DNA of 64,000 nucleotides from Torymus aiolomorphi (taxonomy: Eukaryota > Arthropoda > Insecta > Hymenoptera > Torymidae), in contig CM070874.1 of assembly GCA_036365515.1 (NCBI GenBank), positions 46,003,083 through 46,067,082 on the forward strand. The letters are read 5' to 3'. The notes beneath the pieces are model-generated. The model did not search any database and was not told where the DNA came from. It saw nothing but the letters and a program-made list of their open reading frames with translations. A program made the position numbers and the translations under genes. Below are positions 48,929-58,850 of the stretch, one piece after another (position 1 is the stretch's first letter; every line of letters begins with the position of its first letter).

Positions 48929-51221
48929 TTAAATATTGTTCATTATCTTATTAGTTAGTCGTTTATGAGCTTCAAACGGAAGAGGTTTGGTAAATATGTC
49001 GGCTATCTGTTCCTTAGAACACACCCATTCAACTTTTATTATGTTTTTATTTACACACTCCTTTATATTGTCTTTTTATCTCAACCATGTGTCGCAGTTT
49101 GTTGCCCCCATTAACCTGTACACATGCTCCTGCAGTTTTATTGTCACACCATAAAGTAATGGGAAGGAAAGTACTGTCTAATATTAATTTTATGGAATTT
49201 AGAATGGAAACTTCTTCTTTACTCGCCTCGCTCATCGCGACATACTCGGCTTTACAGGTGGACAGTGCAACATATGATTGTTTATGTGTGCGCCAACAGA
49301 TTGAGTCTCCGAATAATTTTACTACAAAACCATATGTAGTCAAAGAGTTGTTGCAATCTGCAAAGCTTGCATCTGAATATACTTCCAATTCTCCAGTCTC
49401 TCCTGTATATCTCAAACACATACTTTTAGTGCCTTTTAAATATCGGAAGACTCTTTTAACCATGCCCCAATCATTCTCAGTAGGGCTCACCTGATGTCTA
49501 CTGAGGAAATTTACAGCATAAGAAATATCGGGCCTAGTTGCACTGGCTAAGTACAGGAGACTGCCTACTGCTTCTCTGTAGGGAGCATTTTCAGTCGTGT
49601 GAGTCTTGTCTAATACTTCAAAGTTGTAGTCGCATTCTCTCAGCTTTCTCTCCTGATTAGACGCTTGAGCTGTTACCATTGGAGTTCTTTGAGGGTATGA
49701 TTCGTTAAAACCAAATCTCTCCAGAATTTTATCAATATATTTTTCTTGGCATAATTCTATGATATTTCTCTCCTTATCTCGCCTTATTGTTATGCCCAAG
49801 AATTCCTTCAGACTACCTATAGTGCTCATCTCAAACTCGACACTTAGTTTACCTTTAACCTCGTTCAATTTAACAGGATCGTTACTCGCCATTAAGATAT
49901 CGTCTACATACAAAAGTAGGATTAAGAATTTGTTGTTTTCTCGCCAGGTGAATAAACAGGGTTCTATGTCTGAATTTTTCAAGTCCATTTTGAGAGCTAC
50001 TTGTGTAAATCTATCATTCCACTTTTTGGGGCTTATTCTCAAGCCATACAGTGCCTTTTCAATCTTACAGACTTTCTCCTTTCTGTACTTCTGGTCATAT
50101 AACACACCTTCAGGCAACTCCATATAAATTTCCTCATCTATAACCCCATTCAGGAATGCAGTTTTCACGTCCAATTGACAAGTTTCAAGATTGTACTTAT
50201 TAATAATTGCAATCACAGTTCTCACCAGTGGCAACCTTGATACTGGAGCATAAGTCTCTCTCAATTCATAGCAGTTGTTATCCTTAAAACCTCGAATGAC
50301 CAAACGCGCCTTAAAACTCTCCTTATTATTCTCATTTGTTTTGCGTTTAAACACCCATTTTGAGTCTATGATGTTCAATTTTCTTCCGTCAGACATTCGT
50401 TCTGGATGATTTACTATTTTCCAGACTTGATTTTTATCCATGGATTTTAGCTCCTCATTGACAGCTTTCTTCCAAAACTCTTTTTCCTTAGACTGCATGG
50501 CTTCTTTGTAGCCAACAGGGTCATTGTTAATATTTGCCATTAAAGCAAATAATAATTCATCAAATTCCTCACCATCTACATCAGACTCCTGTTTGTTTGT
50601 AATCACGGACAATAGAGCTTTAGTTTTACTCTCCTCACTTATTTTAATAGTTGAAAAACTTGTCTCATTTATATGCTCATCTTTATTCAATTTTATGACT
50701 TTAGCTGGTAGATCACTTTTCCTCGGTCTCCCTCTTTTCCTTTTGTTCTCTCCCTTCGTTTCTGATATCTCATCTGTATTTTTCTCACCTTCCTTGAATA
50801 CCATAAACCACTCATCTCGATTTATTTTCTCTTCCGTGACAGGAACATTTAACACATAATTTTTTCGATACAAGTCACCATACACCAGTCTTTCATTGAA
50901 TCTTACATTTCTACTTTCGTAGAACTTACCCTCTTCGGGTTTGAGAAACAGGTAGCCAGTAGGTGTGTACCCTACAAGAATAACTCGCCTTCCTTCAAAT
51001 CTGAATTTTGGACCCGTTTTCCTTTGAACTTTAATATAAGCAACACATCCAAACCTTTTAATTTGTTCAATTTTAAAGCTGTGTAGAGGTGCAAATCTTT
51101 CGAGAGGAGTGATCATGTTATTGGATTTATGGGGAGTCTGATTATATGCATATACAGCTGCTGACAGAGCTAAATCCCACATATTTTCGGGTAGTTTCGC
51201 ATCATAAATATATGATCTCAC
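48929..51221 (-). pseudogene. Copia pol, C-terminal part: end of integrase, RT, RNase H
   Basis: The frame holds the integrase tail (ENMWDLALSAAVYAYNQTPH), an acidic linker, and the RNA-dependent polymerase of the RVT_2 type: KARLVIRGFKD, TCQLDVKTAFLNG and LLLYVDDILMAS with the catalytic Asp pair. RNase H follows (ATRPDISYAVNFLSRH, LEVYSDASFADC, ALSTCKAEYVAMSEASKE, LWCDNKTAGACV). A single-base insertion in an A run near 49080 shifts the last 50 or so codons; the alternative frame runs on to TAA 48929-48931 and contains IADIFTKPL, a typical Copia end. A frameshift near 51256 separates it from the upstream frame. Confidence 0.93.
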
Positions 51222-53992
51222 CTTTTTCTGTATAGTCTGATTGAATCTTCTGACACACCGTTATGCTCGAGTGTATCAGGGCTTGAGAGCTGTAATTCCG
51301 CACCTAGATTCTTCAAAACCTCAACAGTGTACCCACCTCTAAATTCACAGCCCTGATCTGTGCGTAAATAACATACTTTCGCATCGTAACCCAGCATGTT
51401 TCTAGTACTTCTCACAAACATCTCAAGGCAATGTCCTGTCTCACCTTTGGACTTCATAGGATATGCCATCGCTAGTCTTGACAAGTCGTCTATGAAAACG
51501 GATATAAATCTGTAGCCTTTGGGATGAGACGCTGGAGAAATAGGGCCCATTACATCGGAGTGTATTATTTGCAAAGGAGCCGTGGCTCTTCTGCGTGTGC
51601 CGGAAAAAGGCAACGTTTTAAACTTTGATATAGCGCAAACTTCACAATCTTTAATTACGTCATCAAATACGGCTTTATTTAAATCTTTATTTTCAGGAAA
51701 TTTCTTTTGTAGTTCTTTTAAATATACGACAGATGCGTGACCAAATCTTGCATGCCATAGCATTGCTTGATTGTTTTTAGAGAGCCTACTATAAGCCTTT
51801 AAAATTGGCGTTTCCTCATCAGTTAAGTCAGTTAAAGGCAATTCATCTGCTTCATGAATCTTACGATCCCAGATAGTAACATCAAAGTTAGATTGTTCAT
51901 AAGGTACATTTTTTACCTTTTCTTTTATAATTTTCTCATCGGAATTATCTATTACAGCCTCGCCATGTACAGTCTCAATATTCTCGTCTTTGTTCTCATT
52001 CGATTTATTCTCACCTATTTTATGTGGAATCGCTTGAGTATCATTTACAGATTCTGCCTTTGTCGCATTCTCATCTGTTTTCTCGCCATCTAGCAATTTC
52101 CTGTTAGCTGTGACGCTGCGTGTTACATAATTTACCTCACCCGTTTTGTCAGAAATTATATTCGCGAGCATGCATTCATTCATGAGATTCGGTATATTAT
52201 AGTTCAACTCATCTGTTTTATAAGTATTCAATTCAATTAGCCAATATGGGCGACTATACACACCTGATAAAAATATTTCATTAGACCGGGGATCAAAAAT
52301 ATCTATTCTTTTATTGTCCAGATAAATGCTCAAACCCAAATCAGCAAATTTCCTTAATGAGAGTAAATTTGTTTTGAGTGCTTTAGCCAAAATCACCCCA
52401 TCTAACTTGTATAACTCACCGTTTTGTAATTTAACTCTCACAGTTCCAGCTCCCTCCGTTTTCAAGTCAGCTGAACTGTCTTTATTTGCACATTTGATCA
52501 CAACGTAATTTGATTCATCAAATGTTTCAAAAATAATTTTTGAGTGTGTAATGTGCTCTGTCGCGCCTGAATCAGCTAAGAATTTATTCAAGAAATTATT
52601 CTCACCGATGCCGACCTGGTTTGCATTTAAAATTTCTGGAATCTGAACTGAAATCTCATCTGATGGCGTGGGGTGTTCTATTCTATCGCTCGCAATTTTT
52701 AACATGTAAGAATATGTCTTACCTTCATTTGCGTTTTTCTCATTAATTTGACCAGACTTCTTTTGAAACTGTTCTCCGCTATCGTTGTTATTATTCTGTT
52801 TTCTACTGCTAGAGCCTCTTCGTCCGCCACCTCTAAACCGACCTCTTTTTCCGTTTCCTGAGTTACTGTTCTCAGTTTTTCTCTTTATACCTCGCCCGCG
52901 ACCTCTTTTACCAAATCCTCTATTAATATTTGAATTATTATACCTGTTATTTCCCCTTGATCCACCTCCTCTCCTGTAGTGGTCTCGCCTTTTTGGACAC
53001 TCTTTGGCCTTGTGTGTGCCAATCTCACCACAGCTGTAGCATGTTATGCCTTTGTCCTTGTTCGGGCAGTCACGGCCAATGTGTCCGTAGTCCTGACATT
53101 CATAACATCTCAGTCGTTCGACTGTTGACAGATTTGCAGATTTCACCTGCTTATTTCCACTCGACGTACTCTGGCCTCCACTCGCCTGATTTCTTTCAGC
53201 TTCTTCCTGCATAACAATAGTTTTTAACTCATCGTAAGAAATTCTACTGCCTTTGGTTCTATTGGACACAAAGTCGATCGTTTGAACACTTGGCACCGAT
53301 ACCATTACTGCATTATAAAACGCATCTCTTTTCTCACCCTCGGACAGAGGTAACGCACCAGAGGAATTCTCATAATCTCTGATAGTATCTTCAAATTTCC
53401 CACAAAACTCTACAGCACTAGTTTTTCCGATCTCATACTGCATGCTATACAATTTCTTTCTAACATAATGTGACGTTACATTGGTCTCGCACCTTTTAAT
53501 TTCTTTTAATTTTTCTAAAATCTCACCCGGTTTTTGTAAATGCATTACTTTCGAGTAATAATGCGAATCTAAGTGATTTATCAAAATTGCTCGTGCTTTA
53601 AAACTCTGCTCTTCCAATGTTTTGTCATCAGTCACATTAGATGTTAATCTATTGTCGATAATATGCAGCAGGCCATTGTATCTCAGCTCTGAAGAAAGAT
53701 AATCATAAAAATGCTCATATTTTGTACTATTATTTAATTTATAATCCCATTTAACGTTCATACCCTTATTTACTATCTCCAGTTTTATTGAATCATTTAA
53801 TATTTTAGAAACGCGGTTCCGTTCATTATCTTGATTCAGAGCCGAATTATCACTCTGCAATTCTTTAATTTTATTTTCAACAAGCTGGCTGACTTTATTT
53901 TCAAAAATTTCAAACCTTGCATCAACTGAGCGTTTATTTATTTTGCTCACCTTCTTGATTATCTCGCCTCTCTCGTCTTTGTCTTCCCCATG
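51218..53992 (-). pseudogene. Copia gag C-terminus, protease and integrase core
   Basis: The frame begins with a UBN2-type gag helical region (KLYSMQYEIGKTSAVEFCGK). Two zinc knuckles follow (CYECQDYGHIGRDC and CYSCGEIGTHKAKEC), then an Arg/Gly-rich stretch, protease (FLADSGATEHI), GAG-pre-integrase (LWHARFGHASV) and the integrase core (IIHSDVMGPIS, FIDDLSRLAMAYPMKSK, RTDQGCEFRG). It is in one frame with the upstream gag part, separated only by TAG at 53993-53995. A one-base frameshift near 51256, within integrase, ends it at 51218. Having gag and pol in one frame is typical of Copia. Confidence 0.93.
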
Positions 53993-53995
53993 CTA

Positions 53996-54815
53996 CTCAT
54001 CTTCTTCATGCTCATCTTCCTTATCCTTCCTCTCACCAAACTCTTGTTCATCATCCTCACCTTCATTTAACATGCTGTTATACATGTCAGCCAACTCTTT
54101 TACAATGTCGTTTACACGAGTGATTTGGGCAGCATAATTTTCCCGAATAGTTTTCATGAGATTCATAAATTCTGTGTGCTGAGTTTTTCTCTCCTTTCTA
54201 TTTCTCTCCAACTCTTCTTTCAATTCAGCCCTTTCCTTTCGGTTTTCAACTAGTTCGGTGTTCATTTGCTTCACAGTGCTAGTAGAAGCCATGCAGAATT
54301 TATTTATAGTACTAATCAACTCGCCTAGATTAGTCTCCTGTTTTTCTAATCTCGCCAGAGCTGTAACATTAGACGTCGAATTGCTATTAGTTTTTATATT
54401 AGAGGATTTGGCATTAAGTGTGGTCAATGAATTTTTAAAAGATTCAATATTCACAGAAACTTTTTCATTTTTCAACAATTTAGGCAAGGAGTTACCTGTA
54501 TTGGTATTTTCAAGAGCAGTCGTGAACTCCCTGAGTGAATCGCCAGAATCTTTCACTCTAGAATCATTCATCTCACCTTGGGCTGTCTCGCCGGCTGTTG
54601 TCTCACCTTTACACTCGCCCAATGTCGCATCTACCTTCTCACCTTGACTGCTTACTTCTGCCTGAGTGTTCTCGCCTTTCATCTCACCACTGGGAGCTAT
54701 GGTAAGGGATTCCGGACTCAACCTTGGCATATTGAGTGGTTCATCAGCTAGCATCTTTTCTTCGTACCATTTCAACAGCCCTTCCCACTGGCTTGGGGTG
54801 AACATCCTTTTTCCT
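53996..54815 (-). CDS. Copia gag N-terminal region (exon 3 start)
   Basis: The frame opens right after a splice acceptor (TTATGTATTATACAG) at 54815 and encodes RMFTPSQWEGLLKWYEEKM, a Gly-Glu-rich stretch (about residues 50-95) and a coiled-coil-like Glu/Arg/Lys segment before TAG 53993-53995. An ATG also exists upstream at 54826, inside the intron by the spliced model, so an unspliced start is possible. The stop is in frame with the rest of gag, so it looks like a nonsense change rather than a true gene end. Confidence 0.7.
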
Positions 54816-55200
54816 GTATAATACATAAATTATGTAGTCCAGGCTTACCTTTATAAAATTTTGTAACCATATACCAAGAATGAGGTGTCAAGAAATCAGT
54901 TGACCGAACAACAAGTATGGCTGATTTCAAGACGAGCAGATACACAAGGATCCGAACAACAAGACCTCTTCTGTATCCGGCCTAGGAGAGTTGGCTATGA
55001 GATACCGAACAACAAGCACTCACCCCCAGCTCAACCCGGAATCTATAGGATGTATTGTTTTACTTTAAGTGAAAATTAGTGTTTGTGTGTGTATATGCCG
55101 GCTTACAACACACTTCCACTTTTCACAACATGCATGTTTTATATTTTCTCTCCATCTAGGAATATTCCATTCTCTCCTTAATACAGCCCAAAATACTCAC

Positions 55201-55344
55201 CACTCTCATAAACATTTCCGGACGACAGGGTAAGCGTCAGCGATTCTCCATCGATTTTAAGTGTTACATCGTCGTCCGCATGTATTTCACTTAATTTGAA
55301 CGTGCGAGTCAGATACTCCCATACATCTAGTAGTATCTCGTTCA
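55201..55344 (-). CDS. Candidate gag exon 2 in Copia leader
   Basis: This 144 bp open segment is bounded by acceptor TGTAAACATTTCAG and donor GTGAGTATT. It encodes DVWEYLTRTFKLSEIHADDD and continues to SGNVYES. It enters with two bases and leaves with one base of a codon. Those phases fit both the upstream segment (56323-56371) and the gag frame starting at 54815. I do not recognise the peptide. Confidence 0.65.
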
Positions 55345-56322
55345 CTGAAATGTTTACATTTTAATTTAGTTTAACTTAGTCGGTTAATTTTTTTCTTTTC
55401 GCATTAACCCCTTACCAAGATCGATCTCATATAATTTTTCACACCGTACATACCTTTTTCATATTTTCTCATCATATTTATCAATTGATTTTTGATTTGT
55501 GACCGACTCGTGTGTGTGCATGCAGCGAAATAAATTTAAATCCGTATACCGATTCTAAATAGGCAGAGTGCAGTTGTCCGCTCAAGCGCGTCATGGGCCC
55601 AAGTACACATAAACGCGCGCGACTACACAAGCGAAACCAGCAACCAGCTTGATTAACTCACCTACGCATGTGTATATGCTCGCCTTTATTTAATCGAACA
55701 ACTAGCATTATCAATACTCTTTTAACAGGCGCGCGGAGAGATTTTACGCACTCAACACGCTTTAAAATCCCGCGCGCCACTACATAGGGAGCTGTACAGC
55801 TTAGTCGCGCCAGCTAAGAATACACGCGCCCGCCGCTACATCGCCTCTCGCGCGGTATACATATACACAGGCGCGCGCACATAACCATGCGCCAGCTGCG
55901 GGATAACACAGACCCCGCGCGGCAGCATGCAGCGAGCGCGGCATCCCCTCCCCGCTCAGCGCCCGCGATGTTTCTCTCCTACCTCACCTTTCCGTCCCTC
56001 CCGCGGCAAGCACGCTTGCGCGCGCGCCGGCCGGCTCGCGCCTGCCGATTCCGGGAAGAACAAAAACCCTCTCGGTCGCCAAACGGTGCTCAGTCCCAAA
56101 TTTTCACGCACTGACTCTACCAATGTCTACACAGATCTCCGACTACACACACAGCACACATTGATCACGTATTTTATAAGTCCCCCACACGCCATTATCT
56201 CACCGGTATTCTATAGAGTTTTTCTACTCTTTATTAAATTTGAATTTTCTATGCATGCAGTAAAACGCGCCATTTTCATCTACACGTTCGCGCCCTCATT
56301 AATCACTAGAACGTGTACTTAC

Positions 56323-56371
56323 AATCAAACTCCATGAGATTCTCATGTACATCCTCTCCTTTGTCATCCAT
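56323..56371 (-). CDS. Candidate gag exon 1 in Copia leader
   Basis: An ATG at 56371-56369 in good context (GACATGG) opens 16 codons plus one base (MDDKGEDVHENLMEFD), ending at a consensus donor GTAAGTACAC. It lies about 150 bp downstream of the primer-binding site. Together with 55201-55344 it would extend gag by about 64 codons. Confidence 0.6.
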
Positions 56372-56525
56372 GTCGAAAACCCTGGGATATCGGCCTTGAG
56401 GATGATCACGTCTTGACTCACCAATAGCTCTCCTTTAGTCTCGCCGAACACAATAAAACCCACCTTCTTGAAACATACCCGATTGGAAATTTCCGAAATC
56501 ACAAAGATACCAGGCACTTATTTCT

Positions 56526-56555
56526 GCGCAGTGGAAGCGTGCTGGGCCCATAACC
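56526..56555 (-). other. Copia primer-binding site: half of initiator tRNA-Met
   Basis: The plus strand reads GCGCAGTGGAAGCGTGCTGG followed by GCCCATAACC, directly next to the 5' LTR end. This matches the D-arm to anticodon-arm part of insect initiator tRNA-Met, including the CAT anticodon, not the tRNA 3' end. Drosophila copia is known to prime from such a 5' half-tRNA fragment. Confidence 0.88.
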
Positions 56556-56776
56556 TGTTAGGTTTTTGTGAGGTGCTCGCAGAAATAAATACAAATACAA
56601 TAACTTTATGATAAGAGTTTATTATTCTACAAGACAGAGCAAGCTCGCCGCACGCGTATCCTAAGAGAGGCACTCTCATACTGACTGCGCTCCGCGCTCT
56701 CGCCCGCCGGAACACCATGGAAGGGGAGGGCGCTCCACACCATAGAGCGGCTATGCAGCATTCGCATATTCCAACA
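56556..56776 (-). repeat. Copia 5' LTR
   Basis: 221 bp with the same TGTTGG...CCTAACA ends. It has 13 bp not present in the other LTR, in the run TCCGCGCTCTCGCCCG. Confidence 0.95.
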
Positions 56777-56945
56777 ATTCATTTAAATCATTTTTTATCA
56801 GAATTAATTGATATTTTTCTCACCTTATTCAATCCAATTTGATTCATATTAAAATTTGAATTTAAAACTTAAATATAAATTAAATCGGATTTAATAAGGT
56901 GAGAAAAATATCAATTAATTCTGATAAAAAATGATTTAAATGAAT
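56777..56945. repeat. Perfect-looking palindrome at the Copia insertion site
   Basis: ATTCATTTAAATCATTTTTT on the left is mirrored by the same sequence at 56926-56945, and pairing continues through CTCACCTTATT/AATAAGGTGAG. The centre is near 56861. The Copia inserted at one shoulder of this palindrome. Confidence 0.9.
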
Positions 56946-58129
56946 CAATTTCAATAGTTTTAAATCTGGTATTTTCGTATTAAGATTTCCGATTAATTCA
57001 TGTTGGAGTTCTCAATCGGATCGAATCTATTTTAATAAGATAGTTTTAGCAGGGTGAGGCAGACTTGTAAATCCAAAATTTTTACGAAACTTTTTAGCAA
57101 TTTTTACAAAAAATTTTGTAAAAGTTACAAAAGGTTTAGTAAAAATTGACAAAAATTTTGGTAAAAATTTTGGATTTACAAGTCTGACTCAGGGTTACTT
57201 GACAGTTTGGTAATTTTTACTGAAAGTTTGGTCATTTTTACTGATTTCTTTCTCTCCATACAGGCACGTTACAATACCATGCTATTATTCCAATAGATGA
57301 AAGTACATTGAAGCTCAGAAAAACCTCTCTGAGTTCTGAGTATAAAATCTTCCCGAAAAAAACTGCGAAAACAAAAAGAAAATATTATCTACACTGAAAA
57401 AAAACGTTAGTACAAGAGTTACTATATTGCTGTTACTTTTGAAATTTTATTTTTTTTTTGTAAAATAATTAATAAAATATTATTCCATGCATTATTAAGA
57501 ATCCAGAAGAACAGGTAAAGAATTAAATATTATAAAAGATTATTATATTACATAGGCAACGAGGAGAGCGTTGTCCGCGCGCAGGAAAGGCGGTGTGTCT
57601 ACTCTTTCGCATACTATTTCTTGCAGAAAACATCTCGGGCACTCTTTGGAAAATATCCTTTCCTACGTACAAAATGCTCAGCTTTCGATCTAGAGGATAA
57701 AAAAAATATTAATACACTTTTTGAGATATAAGACGTTTTGTACTTTTTGAAGGTGAAAATGGAAAACTCGGGGAAAACTGCCTACACCATTGGAAAGCTG
57801 AGGAAATAATACGTCGGAAATGCTTATCATAAAACTTTTTTAAGTACGTTTTAGTATTGTAAACATGAGCTGGATATAGCACGATTTGGCGCTCGCGCGC
57901 CGCGCTGGGGCAGTTGACATGGAATGCCTCATTTATGTACTTCAGATCAATTTTACCTTCATCGCTAAAAAAAGTGCATCTCAAAAAGAAATCTTGGAAC
58001 ATGCAAATATAGTATTCTTTATCACTCTAAACCTAGAAGTGTAAAAATTGACGTAAAAATGTAGAAATCAGGAAATTCTTTTCTTTCACAAAGTAGTAAA
58101 ATATATATTACACTTTGTAAAGAATAATG

Positions 58130-58850
58130 CCGAACTTTACTCTTTTATAAAAGACAAACTTTGACTGGTTTCTGGAGAGACAAAGATAATCTCTCCAGCC
58201 ACTAGTCGAGTCTGCAGCGAACCATCGTCTCAAAGACCTTAAGAAGAAATTGTGTGAGAGAAATAGGGCGAAACTTGTCCGTATTACCCTTGGGGATAGA
58301 GAACAAAGACCTTAAGAAGAAATTGTGTGAGAGAAATAGGGCGAAACTTGTCCGTATTACCCTTGGGGATAGAGAAAATATTGAACTCTGACCAGGAATG
58401 AGGGAATTAATTCACCCTTCGGGTAGAGTTCATTTACGACAGAGAGGAGTTTGAGTATGGTTTCAGGGAGGTGTGCGATAAGGAGGTTATCGATTGGGTC
58501 AAGGCCAGGTACGCAATTGAGCTTGGCGTGAAATTTTTCGATGGGTATAGTGAGTTTGGACAAGGAAAAAGGTTTGCTGAAAAGATCTAGAGTAAGACCA
58601 GAAATTTTAGGACAGTTTTCAGAAGTGTTAGAAAAAGGAGTGAAGGAAGCACATGCATCGCGGAAGGATTGTTTTTGGCATTCTGGAAAGCGGATTTAGC
58701 GTGGTCCTCGGCGGAAGTGAGCTCTGCGTAGAGGTTGGAATCTTGTCGAAAGTTCGTCAACGCGAGTTTATGAGCAGACGGCTGAGGGACCGAACGATGT
58801 ATGATGTTAGGATACATCCGAATAAGAAAGGCTATCGACTCTGGCACGAG
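58130..58850 (-). pseudogene. LINE reverse transcriptase fragment
   Basis: The minus strand shows a Jockey/CR1-type RT N-terminal region: FHAKLNCVPGLDPIDNLLI, LPETILKLL and then PKGNTDKFRPISLTQFLLK. Upstream (58847-58587) is the linker (LYAELTSAEDHAKSAFQNAK). A 73 bp direct duplication (58231-58303 and 58304-58376) repeats the KFRPISL block, so it cannot be functional. It overlaps the start of the Copia remnant on the other strand, marking an insertion junction near 58800. Confidence 0.75.

Larger units (their letters stand above)
48627..56776 (-). mobile_element. Complete Ty1/Copia retrotransposon with spliced leader
   Basis: Two LTRs (48627-48834 and 56556-56776) bracket an internal region with primer-binding site, a 1.7 kb leader, gag, protease, integrase, RT and RNase H in Copia order, and a polypurine tract. 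ATTCA is duplicated on both sides (48622-48626 and 56777-56781). The LTRs are nearly identical apart from a 13 bp indel, so insertion is recent. The coding frame has one in-frame TAG (53993-53995) and single-base frameshifts near 51256 and 49080, so this copy is probably not autonomous. Confidence 0.95.
45105..57940. repeat. Fold-back element split by a Copia insertion
   Basis: 45105-45655 is mirrored at about 57440-57940. 48430-48626 is mirrored at 56936-57260 once the Copia is removed, and the inner part is the palindrome 56782-56940. Between these left-arm blocks (45660-48430) lie an ORF and further MITEs absent from the right side. The arms are about 90% similar by eye. It is probably a large composite fold-back transposon. 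Confidence 0.7.

Noticed and set aside
56299..56517. 72-codon ORF just after the Copia primer-binding site
   Set aside because: It starts only from GTG and runs in a different frame from the spliced gag model. It reads through the candidate donor.
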